DNA of 64,000 nucleotides. Source: Paraburkholderia susongensis. Its GTDB lineage: Bacteria; Pseudomonadota; Gammaproteobacteria; Burkholderiales; Burkholderiaceae. The notes below the pieces were generated by a model, which was not told the origin of the DNA, did no database searches, and saw only the letters and a program-made list of their open reading frames with translations. The DNA lies in the NCBI RefSeq assembly GCF_900177725.1, contig NZ_FXAT01000010.1, positions 124,001 through 188,000 of the forward strand. Direction: 5' to 3'. Each line of letters opens with the position of its first letter. Positions within the stretch are counted from its first letter, which is position 1. A program made the translations under genes and the position numbers. Shown here piece by piece: positions 43,560 to 52,580 of this stretch.

Positions 43560-44384
43560 ATGAGCAAAGCCCTGCCGTCGTCTTCCGTCGTTCCCGCCAA
43601 CACCGAGCCGGCTCCGGAGAAACCGGGCGACTCGTACGTGCAGTCGTTCGCGCGCGGCCTCGCGGTCATTCGCGCGTTCGACGCGAGGCGCCCCGAGCAG
43701 ACGCTCACCGACGTCGCCGCCGCGACCGGCCTCACGCGCGCGGGCGCGCGGCGTATCCTGCTGACCCTGCAGACGCTCGGCTACGTGGAAGCCGAGGGAC
43801 GCCTGTTTCGCCTGACACCGAAGATTCTCGACCTCGGTTTCGCGTACCTCACGTCGATGCCGTTCTGGAATCTCGCCGAGCCGGTGATGGAAAATCTGTC
43901 GGCGCAGGTCCACGAAAGCTGCTCGGCGGCCGTGCTCGATCGCACCGAGATCGTCTATGTGCTGCGTGTGCCGACCCACAAGATCATGACGATCAATCTG
44001 TCGATCGGCAGCCGCCTGCCCGCGTATTGCACGTCGATGGGCCGCGTGCTGCTCGCCGCGCTCGATGACGACACGCTCGACGCAACGCTGAACTCGGCGC
44101 CGCTCTACGCGCACACGCCGCGCACGGTCACCGACAAGGAAGAGCTGAAGAAGCTGATCGCGCAGGTGCGCCGCCAGGGTTGGGCGATCGTCGATCAGGA
44201 ACTCGAAGGCGGGCTGATTTCGCTGTCCGCGCCGATCCGCAATCGCCAGGGGCGCGTGATCGCCGCGATGAACATCAGCGGCAACGCGCAGCGCAATTCG
44301 GCTAAGCAGATGGTGAAGGCGTTTCTGGAACCGCTGCAGGAGGCCGCGCAGACGGTCTCGGAGATGGTGGCGCGGCGCGGGTGA
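43560..44384 (+). CDS. IclR family regulator, PcaR/PobR-like
   Basis: 274 residues from ATG 43560 (AAGG site). After a Ser/Pro-rich N-terminus, the HTH spans YVQSFARGLAVIRAFDARRPEQTLTDVAAATGLTRAGARRILLTL. The effector domain contains TPKILDLGFAYL and VLRVPTHKIMTINLSIGSRLPAYCTSMGRVLLAA, as in regulators of protocatechuate or p-hydroxybenzoate catabolism. It could activate the pcaF gene at 36042, which has an IclR-type operator, or the MFS gene next to it (inference). It is divergent from the GntR gene. Confidence 0.85.
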   Translation: MSKALPSSSVVPANTEPAPEKPGDSYVQSFARGLAVIRAFDARRPEQTLTDVAAATGLTRAGARRILLTLQTLGYVEAEGRLFRLTPKILDLGFAYLTSMPFWNLAEPVMENLSAQVHESCSAAVLDRTEIVYVLRVPTHKIMTINLSIGSRLPAYCTSMGRVLLAALDDDTLDATLNSAPLYAHTPRTVTDKEELKKLIAQVRRQGWAIVDQELEGGLISLSAPIRNRQGRVIAAMNISGNAQRNSAKQMVKAFLEPLQEAAQTVSEMVARRG

Positions 44385-44421
44385 GGATATGTGAAGCGCC
44401 CGTTGCGAGCGCTCCCCTCGC

Positions 44422-45723
44422 TCAATCGAGCGGCTTGTTCGCCGTCTCCCTGAGCAGCGACACCGCGATCATCGACACCACCACACACGCCGCCACGTAG
44501 CCGGCCGGCGCGAGCTTGCTGCCGGTCTGCCGCACCAGCCACGTCGCCACCAGTTGCGCGGTGCCGCCGAACACGCACACGGAGAGCGCATACGCGATCG
44601 AAATGCCGGTCGCGCGCACGCGCCGCGGAAACGACTCGCACATCAACGCGAATTCCGAGGCCGAACCCATCGAGTAGAACACCAGCATCAGCGAGGTCAG
44701 CGGCATGATGACCGAGATCCGCGGAAAGCGCGCCATCAGCATGAAGGCCGGAAACAGCAGCAGGACCAGTACGCCGCGGCCGAACAGCATCGGCAGTTTG
44801 CGGCTGCCGATGCGGTCGGACAGCGCGCCGAACACCGGACACATGATCAGCACCACGAGGCCCGAGGCGACACCTACCAGCATCGACAGCGACATCGGCA
44901 TGCCGAGCGTGTGGATCGCGTACGTCGGCATGTAGAACGTGAGAATGTAGGTGGAGACGGTGCCGCCCATCACCGCCAGCGTGATCAGCACGAGGGTGCG
45001 CAGATGCCCGGTGAACAGCTCGTGCAGCACGCCACGCTCGATGCCGTGCGCGTACGCGCTCAACGCATCGTCGGCGAGACGGCGGCGCAGGAAGATGCCG
45101 ACCGGTGCGATCAGCACGCCGATCAGGAACGGCACGCGCCAGCCCCAGCTTTCGAGCGCCTCCTTCGAGAGCGCAGCCGACAGCGCGGCCGCAACGCCCG
45201 CGCCCATCAGCGCCGCGCCGCCCTGCGTCGCCAACTGCCAGCTCGCGCGAAAACCGCGCCGCGAACCGCCGCCCTGCTCGAGCAGCGCCGAGGTGGCCGC
45301 GCCGAACTCGCCGCCTTGCGAGAAACCCTGCACGAGCCGCGCAAACACGATCAGAAGCGGAGCCGCCAGGCCGATCTGCGCGTAGGTGGGCGTGACCGCA
45401 ATCAGCCCGGTGCTCACCGCCATCAACATGATGGTCACGCTGAGCGCGGCCTTACGTCCCTTGCGGTCGGCGTAGACGCCGAGCAGCACGCTGCCGAGCG
45501 GCCGCGTGATGAAGCCCGCCGCAAACGTTGCGACAGAGAGCAGCAACGACGTGGTCGGGTCCGCCGACGGAAAAAACAGCCTGCCGATGATCACCGCAAA
45601 AAAACCGTAGACGGTGAAGTCGAAGAATTCGAGCCAGTTGCCGATTACCGCTGCGGCAACGGCGCCGCGGCTGGAAATCCGGCCGGCGTCGACGGCATGG
45701 CCGGCATCGGTCGTGGTATTCAT
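44422..45723 (-). CDS. MFS metabolite:H+ symporter (ShiA/ProP-like)
   Basis: 433 residues from ATG 45723, with a GTG at 45741 as alternative. Twelve membrane segments. GNWLEFFDFTVYGFFAVIIG at the N-terminus and the loop GVYADRKGRKAAL are hallmarks of the MHS family, which imports organic acids such as shikimate, proline, citrate or aromatic acids. It follows, with overlapping signals, the amidohydrolase gene; together they may take up and hydrolyse an acylated or aromatic acid amide (inference). Confidence 0.9.
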   Translation of the reverse strand: MNTTTDAGHAVDAGRISSRGAVAAAVIGNWLEFFDFTVYGFFAVIIGRLFFPSADPTTSLLLSVATFAAGFITRPLGSVLLGVYADRKGRKAALSVTIMLMAVSTGLIAVTPTYAQIGLAAPLLIVFARLVQGFSQGGEFGAATSALLEQGGGSRRGFRASWQLATQGGAALMGAGVAAALSAALSKEALESWGWRVPFLIGVLIAPVGIFLRRRLADDALSAYAHGIERGVLHELFTGHLRTLVLITLAVMGGTVSTYILTFYMPTYAIHTLGMPMSLSMLVGVASGLVVLIMCPVFGALSDRIGSRKLPMLFGRGVLVLLLFPAFMLMARFPRISVIMPLTSLMLVFYSMGSASEFALMCESFPRRVRATGISIAYALSVCVFGGTAQLVATWLVRQTGSKLAPAGYVAACVVVSMIAVSLLRETANKPLD

Positions 45724-45737
45724 CGCGTGTCTTCCAT

Positions 45738-46928
45738 TCACTGCCCCAGATATCGCTCCACGAGCCGCGCCCAGAACGCCGCGCCGACCGGCAAGCTACG
45801 GTCGTTGAAGTCGTAGTGCGGGTTGTGCACCATGCAGCCGTCCTCGCCGACACCGTTGCCGATGCGCAGGAACGTGCCCGGCCGCTGCTGCAGCATGAAC
45901 GCGAAGTCCTCGCTGCCCATCAGGATATCGGTCTGCGCGACCACCTTGTCGTCGCCGACGAGTTCGCGCGCGACCTGCACCGCGAAATCCGTTTCGGCGT
46001 CCGTATTGATGACGACCGGATAGCCCTCGATGTATTCGACGTGCGCCTTGCCGCCGTAGCTCGCGGCCTGGGTTTCGGCGAGTTCGGTGATGCGCTTCTT
46101 CAGCAGCGCGCGCACGTCGGGGCTGAACGAGCGCACGCTCAGCTCGAGCCGCGCGCTACTCGAAATCACGTTGTTCGCGGTGCCCGCGTGCATCGAGCCG
46201 ACCGTCACGACCGCCGGCTGCGACGGATCGACGTTGCGCGCGACGACCGTCTGCAGCGCCATCACGATGCTTGCCGCTACAACCACGGGATCGACGGTCA
46301 GATGCGGGCGCGCCGCATGGCCGCCGACGCCTTCGATCGTGATGATCGCCTTGTCGCCCGCCGACATGAACGGCCCCTTGCGGAACAGCAGCATGCCAGG
46401 CTCCGCGCCCGGATGGTTGTGCAGGCCGAACACGGCGTCGCACGGGAAGCGCTCGAACAGGCCGTCGTTGATCATTTTCAGCGCGCCGCTGTCGATGCCG
46501 CTTTCCTCCGCCGGCTGAAAATACAGATGCACGGTGCCCGAAAAATTGCGCGTGGCCGCGAGATGCTGCGCGGCGCCGAGCAGCATCGTCGTGTGGCCGT
46601 CGTGGCCGCATGCGTGCATCTTGCCGTGCGTGCCGCTCGCATACGGCAGGCCGGTCTGCTCGAGGATCGGCAGCGCGTCCATGTCCGCGCGAATGCCGAT
46701 GCTGCGCTTGCCGTCGCCCGCCTTGAGCGTGCCCACCACGCCGGTCTTGCCGACTCCGCGCGTAACCTGCCAGCCCCACTGTTCGAGCTTCTCCGCGACC
46801 AGTGCGGCGGTCTGCACTTCCTCGTACGCGAGTTCGGGATGGTGATGAATGTGATGGCGAATCTCACGCAGGCTCGCGGAGGCAGGCTCCAGATCGGACA
46901 CTTCGGTCAAACGCGGGGTCTCGTTCAT
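45738..46928 (-). CDS. M20 family amidohydrolase (hippurate hydrolase/aminoacylase-like)
   Basis: 396 residues from ATG 46928. Metal-binding motifs are MHACGHDGHTTMLLGAAQHL, FQPAEESGIDSGAL (EE) and GSEDFAFMLQ; the dimerisation domain has GGHAARPHLTVDP. The family removes acyl groups from N-acyl amino acids (hippurate, indole-acetyl amino acids) in the cytoplasm. Co-transcribed with the MFS symporter and divergent from a LysR gene at 47084. Confidence 0.9.
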   Translation of the reverse strand: MNETPRLTEVSDLEPASASLREIRHHIHHHPELAYEEVQTAALVAEKLEQWGWQVTRGVGKTGVVGTLKAGDGKRSIGIRADMDALPILEQTGLPYASGTHGKMHACGHDGHTTMLLGAAQHLAATRNFSGTVHLYFQPAEESGIDSGALKMINDGLFERFPCDAVFGLHNHPGAEPGMLLFRKGPFMSAGDKAIITIEGVGGHAARPHLTVDPVVVAASIVMALQTVVARNVDPSQPAVVTVGSMHAGTANNVISSSARLELSVRSFSPDVRALLKKRITELAETQAASYGGKAHVEYIEGYPVVINTDAETDFAVQVARELVGDDKVVAQTDILMGSEDFAFMLQQRPGTFLRIGNGVGEDGCMVHNPHYDFNDRSLPVGAAFWARLVERYLGQ

Positions 46929-47083
46929 TGCTTTATTGCTCCATGGATTCGGGCCGGCAGAGAGGCGGCAACAAGATGGCAAAAGCCGGTAGGCAGCCTC
47001 GCACTATAGCCACGCCGTTTTGTTGGAATAAGATGCTATTTTTTTCACCCTGATTAACAGGTTTTATATCCGGGATTTCCCTT

Positions 47084-47992
47084 ATGAAATTGCAGCAGTT
47101 GCAGGCTTTCGTCGCCGCCGCGCACCACCGTAGCTTGCGCGCCGCCGCACGCGAACTCGGCGTGACGCAGCCGGCCGTCACGCATACGATTCGCGAGCTC
47201 GAAAGCGCACTGAATGCGGAGTTGATGGTGCGCAGCGTGCGCGGCATCGAGCTGACCGCGTGCGGACTCGCGCTGCTGCCACGCGCGGAGCAGTTGCTCG
47301 GCGACATGCGCCGCACGGTCGAAGCCGTCGAGCAGGTGAAGGGGGAACTGGCCGGCAAGGTCAGCGTTGGGACCATGCCCTCGCTCGCGCTCACGGTGCT
47401 GCCGCATGCGGTGTCGAGCTTTCGCGAGAAGATGCCGCTCGTGAATCTGCATCTGGAAGAAGTGACGGTGCCCGATGCGCTCGCGCGCCTGCGCAACGGC
47501 GCGCTCGATCTCGCGGCGATCCATCACGTGCAGGCATTGGACAGCGATCTCGTGCAGATGCCGCTCTACTCGACGCAGTTCGCCGTCACGATGCGCGCCG
47601 GGCATCCGCTCGCGAACGTCACACGGCTGCATGAACTGCTCGACGCCGAATGGATCGTGACGGTCGGGGCCGATCACTTTCCGCACAGCGTGATGATGGC
47701 GATGTTCAGCGCGCACGGCCTGCCGGTGCCGAAGCGGCAACTGCGCGCGCCTTCGTCGTTTGCGGTGACGCTCGGGCTCGTCTCGCAGACCGACGTGATC
47801 AGTTGCTTCACGCGGCCGCTCGCGCAGATGGTCGCGCCGCTCGGCATTCGCGTCGCGCAGATCGAAGACGCGCTGCCGAACTACGACCTCAGCATCATCT
47901 CGCGGCGCGATCTGCTGCCGACACCGGCGGTGCAGCAATTCGCGTCGTGTTTGCAGCAGGCCACGCAGGAAAGGATGAGGGTCGCCCCGTAG
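47084..47992 (+). CDS. LysR family transcriptional regulator
   Basis: 302 residues. The HTH is MKLQQLQAFVAAAHHRSLRAAARELGVTQPAVTHTIRELE, then LMVRSVRGIELTACG. An effector domain follows from about residue 90. It is divergent from the amidohydrolase/MFS operon and is its likely regulator. The AT-rich 155-base gap contains no strong palindrome. Confidence 0.9.
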   Translation: MKLQQLQAFVAAAHHRSLRAAARELGVTQPAVTHTIRELESALNAELMVRSVRGIELTACGLALLPRAEQLLGDMRRTVEAVEQVKGELAGKVSVGTMPSLALTVLPHAVSSFREKMPLVNLHLEEVTVPDALARLRNGALDLAAIHHVQALDSDLVQMPLYSTQFAVTMRAGHPLANVTRLHELLDAEWIVTVGADHFPHSVMMAMFSAHGLPVPKRQLRAPSSFAVTLGLVSQTDVISCFTRPLAQMVAPLGIRVAQIEDALPNYDLSIISRRDLLPTPAVQQFASCLQQATQERMRVAP

Positions 47993-48006
47993 CGCACCAC
48001 GCGCCG

Positions 48007-48558
48007 CTACGCGTTCGCGTGCTCCCTCAGCACGGCAATCAGCGCATGCCCGGCGTCTTCGAGCGCGCCGGAATTATCGATCGTCGTGCAGCGCACGCCG
48101 TCGGGCAACGCAAACGGCGCACGCCGCGCGAGGCGCGCCGCGACCTGCTCCGCCGATTCGCGCGCCCGGGCGCCAAGCCGCGCTTCGAGAATATGCGCGG
48201 CGGCGTCCACGTGAACCACTTCCGCGTGCGGATAACGCACGAGCGCATGCTGCACGTGCTGCCGCGAACCGTTGACGACCACCGTGCAGCCGCGCGCGAG
48301 CCACGCATCGAGTTCGATACCGATGCCGTAGCGCAGCGAATGGCTCGACCATTCGAGCGCGAAGAGGCCCAGCACCGAACGCGCGGCGAATTCCTCGACA
48401 CTCAGCGCGACATGCACTTCACCGTTGCCGCTCGGCCGAGTGATATAGCGGTGCGCGAACAGGATCGGCTCGCCCATCAGATGCTGGCGCGCGAAGCCGA
48501 GCAGCGAGTCCTTGCCCGCGCCCGACGGTCCCATTACGTAGATCAAACGTCCTGTCAT
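48007..48558 (-). CDS. phnN: Ribose 1,5-bisphosphate phosphokinase
   Basis: 183 residues with the P-loop VMGPSGAGKDSLL (about 9-20) and HRYITRPSGNGEVH. It phosphorylates ribose 1,5-bisphosphate to PRPP, the last step of C-P lyase product salvage. The ATG overlaps the DUF1045 stop by four bases; phnF, DUF1045 and phnN form one minus-strand operon. Confidence 0.92.
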   Translation of the reverse strand: MTGRLIYVMGPSGAGKDSLLGFARQHLMGEPILFAHRYITRPSGNGEVHVALSVEEFAARSVLGLFALEWSSHSLRYGIGIELDAWLARGCTVVVNGSRQHVQHALVRYPHAEVVHVDAAAHILEARLGARARESAEQVAARLARRAPFALPDGVRCTTIDNSGALEDAGHALIAVLREHANA

Positions 48559-49319
48559 GGCTGGCTTACCTGGTTGTGCGATTCATTCTCCGGCGCGTCG
48601 CTGCAAAACGGCAAGCGCTGCCACAACACGAACGGCTCGCCGGGCGCCGGTTCGACGAAGAGCGCGGCGTGATCGATCATCAACGGCCCGAGCGCGGGCG
48701 TGCGCTGCCGCCACCATGCGAGCAGCGTCGCGCGCTCTCCGGCATCGGCGAGGGAATTGGACAGCGTCATATGAAAACGGAATTCGTCGAACACGTAGGG
48801 ATAGCCCCATTGCAACAGCAAGCTCCGCTGCCGTTCGCTGAGCGGCGCGGCGAGCCGGCGCGCGAGATCGGCCGCCGACGGTTGCGCGCGCAATGCATCG
48901 AGCGCTTGCAGCGCGCTCGCCGCGACCTCGCGCATGCGCGCTTCGCCGTGCGAACCTGCGGGACGCAAGGCGACGAAATCGCCGAGCGTGGCGGCTTCCA
49001 CCGGTAAAGCGAACGCGCGTTGCGTGAGCGCCCAGGCACTCGCCTTGGCGAGCACGTCGTCATGTGTAAGCCCATCGGCAAGGCGGAACGGCGCGACCAG
49101 CGTGCCATGCCAGCCATAGCGGCGCGGCGCATCCGTCAGCTCGGCGAGCGCACGCGCAAGGCCCGGGGGCTGCGGCGGCGCGCAGCGCTCGCCGCTTTGC
49201 GCATCGCGGCCGAGCCATGCCGAACCGGCCTGCCACCACGCGGATTCACGCGACGGTGCGTAATACACGGCAAAGCGCGCCTGTGTGCTCCATGCCGGGT
49301 TCCATGACGCGCCGCTCAC
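48555..49319 (-). CDS. DUF1045 protein of the phn cluster (2H phosphoesterase-like)
   Basis: 254 residues starting with GTG at 49319 that overlaps the phnF stop. Two HxTx motifs, HGTLVAPF (H71) and HMTLSNSL (H183), define the 2H phosphoesterase fold used on cyclic phosphates and RNA ends. In the known pathway PhnP opens a 5-phosphoribose 1,2-cyclic phosphate; no PhnP lies here, so this protein may take that role (inference). Confidence 0.82.
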   Translation of the reverse strand: MSGASWNPAWSTQARFAVYYAPSRESAWWQAGSAWLGRDAQSGERCAPPQPPGLARALAELTDAPRRYGWHGTLVAPFRLADGLTHDDVLAKASAWALTQRAFALPVEAATLGDFVALRPAGSHGEARMREVAASALQALDALRAQPSAADLARRLAAPLSERQRSLLLQWGYPYVFDEFRFHMTLSNSLADAGERATLLAWWRQRTPALGPLMIDHAALFVEPAPGEPFVLWQRLPFCSDAPENESHNQVSQP

Positions 49320-50074
49320 AGGTCATGCTCCACGAACAGTTGTACGCGATCCGCCGCGAAATGCGTAAAGCCGTATTTGACCGGTGTGCCTTGCAGATCG
49401 ACGTCGACGTTTTCCACCCACAGCACCGGTTGCTGCCGGTTGATGTTCAAACGCCGCGCCACTTCCGGCTCGGGCAGTACGCTGCCGATGCGGCTCCACT
49501 TGCGCAGATAGTCGTTCACGCCGAATTCGGCCATCGCCTTCGTGATGCCGCCCGTGCGTTGCAGCACGTCGGGCAGATCGGCGAAACGCGCGGCCGGATA
49601 CCAGTTGCGCGCGAACGTGAGCGGCACGCCGTCGGACTCGTGCAACGATTCGATCCGGTAGACCGCCGCGCCGGCGCGCAGACCCAGCGCCTTGGCAACG
49701 CCCGGTTCGGCCTTCACGCGCGCGGCCGACAGCATCGTGCCCGCCGCCGAGTGATGCTGCTGACGCAGGTTCTCGGTGAAGCGCGTGCGGCGCCCGATCG
49801 TATAGTCGATCGCGCCGGGCTGCACGAACGTGCCCCGCCCCTGCTCGACGCTCACGAGACCGAGCGCGGCAAGGCCGAGCATGGCGCGGCGCACGGTGTG
49901 ACGGTTCACGTCGAAGCGTTTAGCCAGCTCACCCTCGCTCGGCAGCCTCCCTTCCTCGCCGAAACCGCTGGCCGCGATTTCGGCGGCCAGAATCTGTTCG
50001 ATCTGCCGCCAGACGGCCACGCCCGCGCCGCGTTCGAGCATCGTGGCGGGCGTTGCGCTGTCGTTCGATGTCAT
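49316..50074 (-). CDS. phnF: GntR/HutC-type repressor of phosphonate genes
   Basis: 252 residues. The winged helix contains GRLPSEGELAKRFDVNRHTVRRAMLGLAALGLVSVEQGRGTFV; a UTRA effector domain follows with YRIESLHESDGVPLTFARNWYP. It is the divergent regulator of phnGHIJKLM and faces an 18-bp perfect palindrome at 50189-50206. By analogy with described PhnF proteins it represses until phosphate becomes scarce or an effector binds. Confidence 0.9.
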   Translation of the reverse strand: MTSNDSATPATMLERGAGVAVWRQIEQILAAEIAASGFGEEGRLPSEGELAKRFDVNRHTVRRAMLGLAALGLVSVEQGRGTFVQPGAIDYTIGRRTRFTENLRQQHHSAAGTMLSAARVKAEPGVAKALGLRAGAAVYRIESLHESDGVPLTFARNWYPAARFADLPDVLQRTGGITKAMAEFGVNDYLRKWSRIGSVLPEPEVARRLNINRQQPVLWVENVDVDLQGTPVKYGFTHFAADRVQLFVEHDL

Positions 50075-50188
50075 GGTGCTGTCATTCCCTTAAGTTCAAA
50101 TGATCGCCATGACGTGCATTGTAGTGCGCAAGCCGTGATGGAAATATGAAACGGCTCCAGTGCGCAACAGTTGCGACAAGTACGCCTT

Positions 50189-50206
50189 TAAACGTCTAGA
50201 CGTTTA
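50189..50206. promoter_or_regulatory. PhnF operator candidate
   Basis: TAAACGTCTAGACGTTTA, a perfect 18-bp palindrome between the phnF and phnG starts, 49 bases before phnG. A HutC-type GntR dimer commonly binds such symmetric sites. Only one copy is seen in the gap. Confidence 0.7.
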
Positions 50207-50254
50207 GATGAATAGATGCTCAAATGTCCATTCGATGGATCGACAGGAAATCCG

Positions 50255-50785
50255 ATGAGCGCTACCCCCGTTTCGTCCGCTGGGCCTTCGTCCGCCATGC
50301 CGTGCGGCGCCGCGCCCTCGTCGGCCCGGCGTGCCTGGATGGCCGTGCTGGCCCGCACGCCGCGCGCCGATCTCGAAGCCGCGCTGGAGCACGTGCTAGA
50401 AGCCCTGCCCAGACCCGCCTACGACTGGCTGCGGCCGCCTGAAATCGGCCTCGCGATGGTGCGCGGGCGCATCGGCGGCAGCGGCGATCCGTTCAACCTC
50501 GGCGAAGCGACCGTCACGCGCGCCACGCTGCGCCTGCATGCGAATGATGCGCATGGCAAGGCTGGCGCGATCGTCGGCGTCGCCTGTCATCTGGGACGCG
50601 ACCGCCGCCGCGCCGAACTCGCCGCGCTCGCCGACGCGCTGCTGCAAATGCCGGAGCATCACGACATGATGCATCGCCGGCTGATCGAGCCGTTTGCCGC
50701 GCAGCAGAACGCGCAACGCGCGAAACGGCACCAGGACGCCGCATCGACGCGCGTCGAATTCTTCACGATGGTCCGGGGCGACTGA
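50255..50785 (+). CDS. phnG: Phosphonate C-P lyase system protein PhnG
   Basis: 176 residues from ATG 50255 (ACAGGAAATCC site). ARRAWMAVLARTPRADLEAAL and NLGEATVTRATLRL are typical PhnG segments, followed by GVACHLGRDRRRAELAALADALL. PhnG is a core subunit of the PhnGHIJ complex that attaches methylphosphonate to ATP-derived ribose. Its stop TGA overlaps the phnH ATG by one base. Confidence 0.92.
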   Translation: MSATPVSSAGPSSAMPCGAAPSSARRAWMAVLARTPRADLEAALEHVLEALPRPAYDWLRPPEIGLAMVRGRIGGSGDPFNLGEATVTRATLRLHANDAHGKAGAIVGVACHLGRDRRRAELAALADALLQMPEHHDMMHRRLIEPFAAQQNAQRAKRHQDAASTRVEFFTMVRGD

Positions 50786-51396
50786 TGGAAAACTCACAGA
50801 TTGCGTTGTCCACGCTGACACCGGGTTTTAGCGACCCGGTCCACGATACCCAGGCGGTGTTTCGCACGCTGCTCGATACGCTGTCGCGGCCGGGCACGAT
50901 CGGCGTCATCGGCGACCGGCTGCCCGAGCTACGCGATGCGCGCGCCGAACCGGCCGCGTTCGCCGCGCTGCTCACGCTCTGCGATTACGCTACGCCGGTC
51001 TGGCTCGCGCAACCCGATCACGCGCTCGCGTCGGCGTTGCGCTTTCATACCGGCGCGCCGCTCGTCGACGCGCCCGCGGAGGCCGCTTTCGCGTATCTCC
51101 ACGACGCTGGCGCATTGCCGCCGCTCGACAGCTTCGCGCCCGGCAATGCCGAGTCGCCCGAGCAATCGGCCACGCTGCTGATCCGCGTCGATGCGCTGAC
51201 GGGCGGCGCGCCGGTCGAGCTGAGCGGCCCAGGCATTCTCGATACCGCAACGATTACGCCAGCGGGCTTGCCCGTGTATTTCTGGCGCGAACGCGCGGCG
51301 CTCGCACCGCTTTTTCCGTGCGGCATCGACTGTTATCTGGTTTGCGGCATGCGCCTGATCGGCCTGCCGCGCACAACTGAAGCGAAGGTGAGCTGA
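50785..51396 (+). CDS. phnH: Phosphonate C-P lyase system protein PhnH
   Basis: 203 residues. Opening LTPGFSDPVHDTQAVFRTLLDTLSRPGTI is diagnostic of PhnH, a PLP-fold-like subunit without cofactor that bridges the complex. FFWRE/VYFWRERAALAPLFP-type end region and GIDCYLVCG are present. Single-base overlaps at both ends imply translational coupling with phnG and phnI. Confidence 0.92.
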   Translation: MENSQIALSTLTPGFSDPVHDTQAVFRTLLDTLSRPGTIGVIGDRLPELRDARAEPAAFAALLTLCDYATPVWLAQPDHALASALRFHTGAPLVDAPAEAAFAYLHDAGALPPLDSFAPGNAESPEQSATLLIRVDALTGGAPVELSGPGILDTATITPAGLPVYFWRERAALAPLFPCGIDCYLVCGMRLIGLPRTTEAKVS

Positions 51397-52580
51397 TGTA
51401 CGTTGCCGTCAAAGGTGGAGAGCGCGCCATCGAAGCGTCCTGGAGCCTGCTCGACAAGGCGCGCCGCGGCGACCCGCAAATCGCCGAGCTGAGCGTCGCG
51501 CAGATTCGCGAGCAGTTGCGTCTCGCGGTCGCGCGCGTGATGACCGAAGGCTCGGTCTACGACGAAGAACTCGCGGCGCTTGCGATCAAGCAGGCGGCCG
51601 GCGATCTGGTCGAAGCGATCTTTCTGCTGCGCGCGTATCGCACCACGTTGCCGCGTTTCGGCTACACACGCGCAATCGATACCGAAGCGATGCAGGTGGA
51701 GCGCCGCATTTCGGCGACCTTCAAGGACGTGCCTGGCGGGCAGTTGCTCGGCGCGACTTATGACTACACGCAGCGTCTGCTCGATTTCGCGTTGCTCGCC
51801 GAAGGTCACAACGAAGCGGCCGCGACGCCGCATCGCGCACCGGGTGCGCAGGAGCCGTCCGCCACGGCGCCGATGCCGCGCGTCGTGTCCCTGCTCGACA
51901 AGGAAGGGCTGATCGAACAGGAGCGTCCGTCGCCCGAGTGCGCGGAGCCCGGCGACCTGTCGCGCGAGCCGCTCGCGTTTCCCGCGAGCCGCGCCACGCG
52001 TCTGCAGAATCTCGCGCGCGGCGACGAAGGCTTCCTGCTCGCGATGGGTTACGCAACGCAGCGCGGCTACGCGCATTCGCATCCGTTCGCGGGCGAGATC
52101 CGCTTCGGCACGATCGCGGTCGAAATGGAACTCGACGAACTGGGCGAGGCGGTCGACATCGGCGATATCGACATCACCGAATGCCAGATGATCAACCAGT
52201 TCGCGGGCAGCGGCGCGGTGCCGCCCACCTTCACGCAGGGCTATGGCCTCGCGTTCGGCCACTCGGAGCGCAAGGCGATGGCGATGGCGCTCGTGGATCG
52301 CGCGTTGCGCGCCGGGGAACTCGGCGAGACACTGGCTTCGCCGACGCAGGACATCGAGTTCATGCTGTCGCATAGCGATAACGTCGAGGCGTCGGGCTTC
52401 GTGCAGCATCTGAAGCTGCCGCACTATGTCGATTTCCAGGCGGAGCTGGAACTGGTGCGGCGTCTGCGCGCGCAGCATGATGGTCAGGACAGCGGCGATA
52501 CAAACGACGCAAACGACGCGGCCGGCTCAATCAGCGCAGCCGGCACAAGCAACGCCACCGACAAGGAGCATGCAGCATGA
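51396..52580 (+). CDS. phnI: C-P lyase system nucleosidase subunit PhnI
   Basis: 394 residues. MYVAVKGGERAIEASWSLLDKARRGD is the standard PhnI start, with LLAMGYATQRGYAHSHPFAGEI and SGAVPPTFTQGYGLAFGHSERKAM conserved later. It removes adenine from ATP and attaches the phosphonate to ribose triphosphate with PhnGH. The last 30 residues are a low-complexity Asp/Asn/Ala/Ser tail. The stop overlaps phnJ by four bases. Confidence 0.93.
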   Translation: MYVAVKGGERAIEASWSLLDKARRGDPQIAELSVAQIREQLRLAVARVMTEGSVYDEELAALAIKQAAGDLVEAIFLLRAYRTTLPRFGYTRAIDTEAMQVERRISATFKDVPGGQLLGATYDYTQRLLDFALLAEGHNEAAATPHRAPGAQEPSATAPMPRVVSLLDKEGLIEQERPSPECAEPGDLSREPLAFPASRATRLQNLARGDEGFLLAMGYATQRGYAHSHPFAGEIRFGTIAVEMELDELGEAVDIGDIDITECQMINQFAGSGAVPPTFTQGYGLAFGHSERKAMAMALVDRALRAGELGETLASPTQDIEFMLSHSDNVEASGFVQHLKLPHYVDFQAELELVRRLRAQHDGQDSGDTNDANDAAGSISAAGTSNATDKEHAA

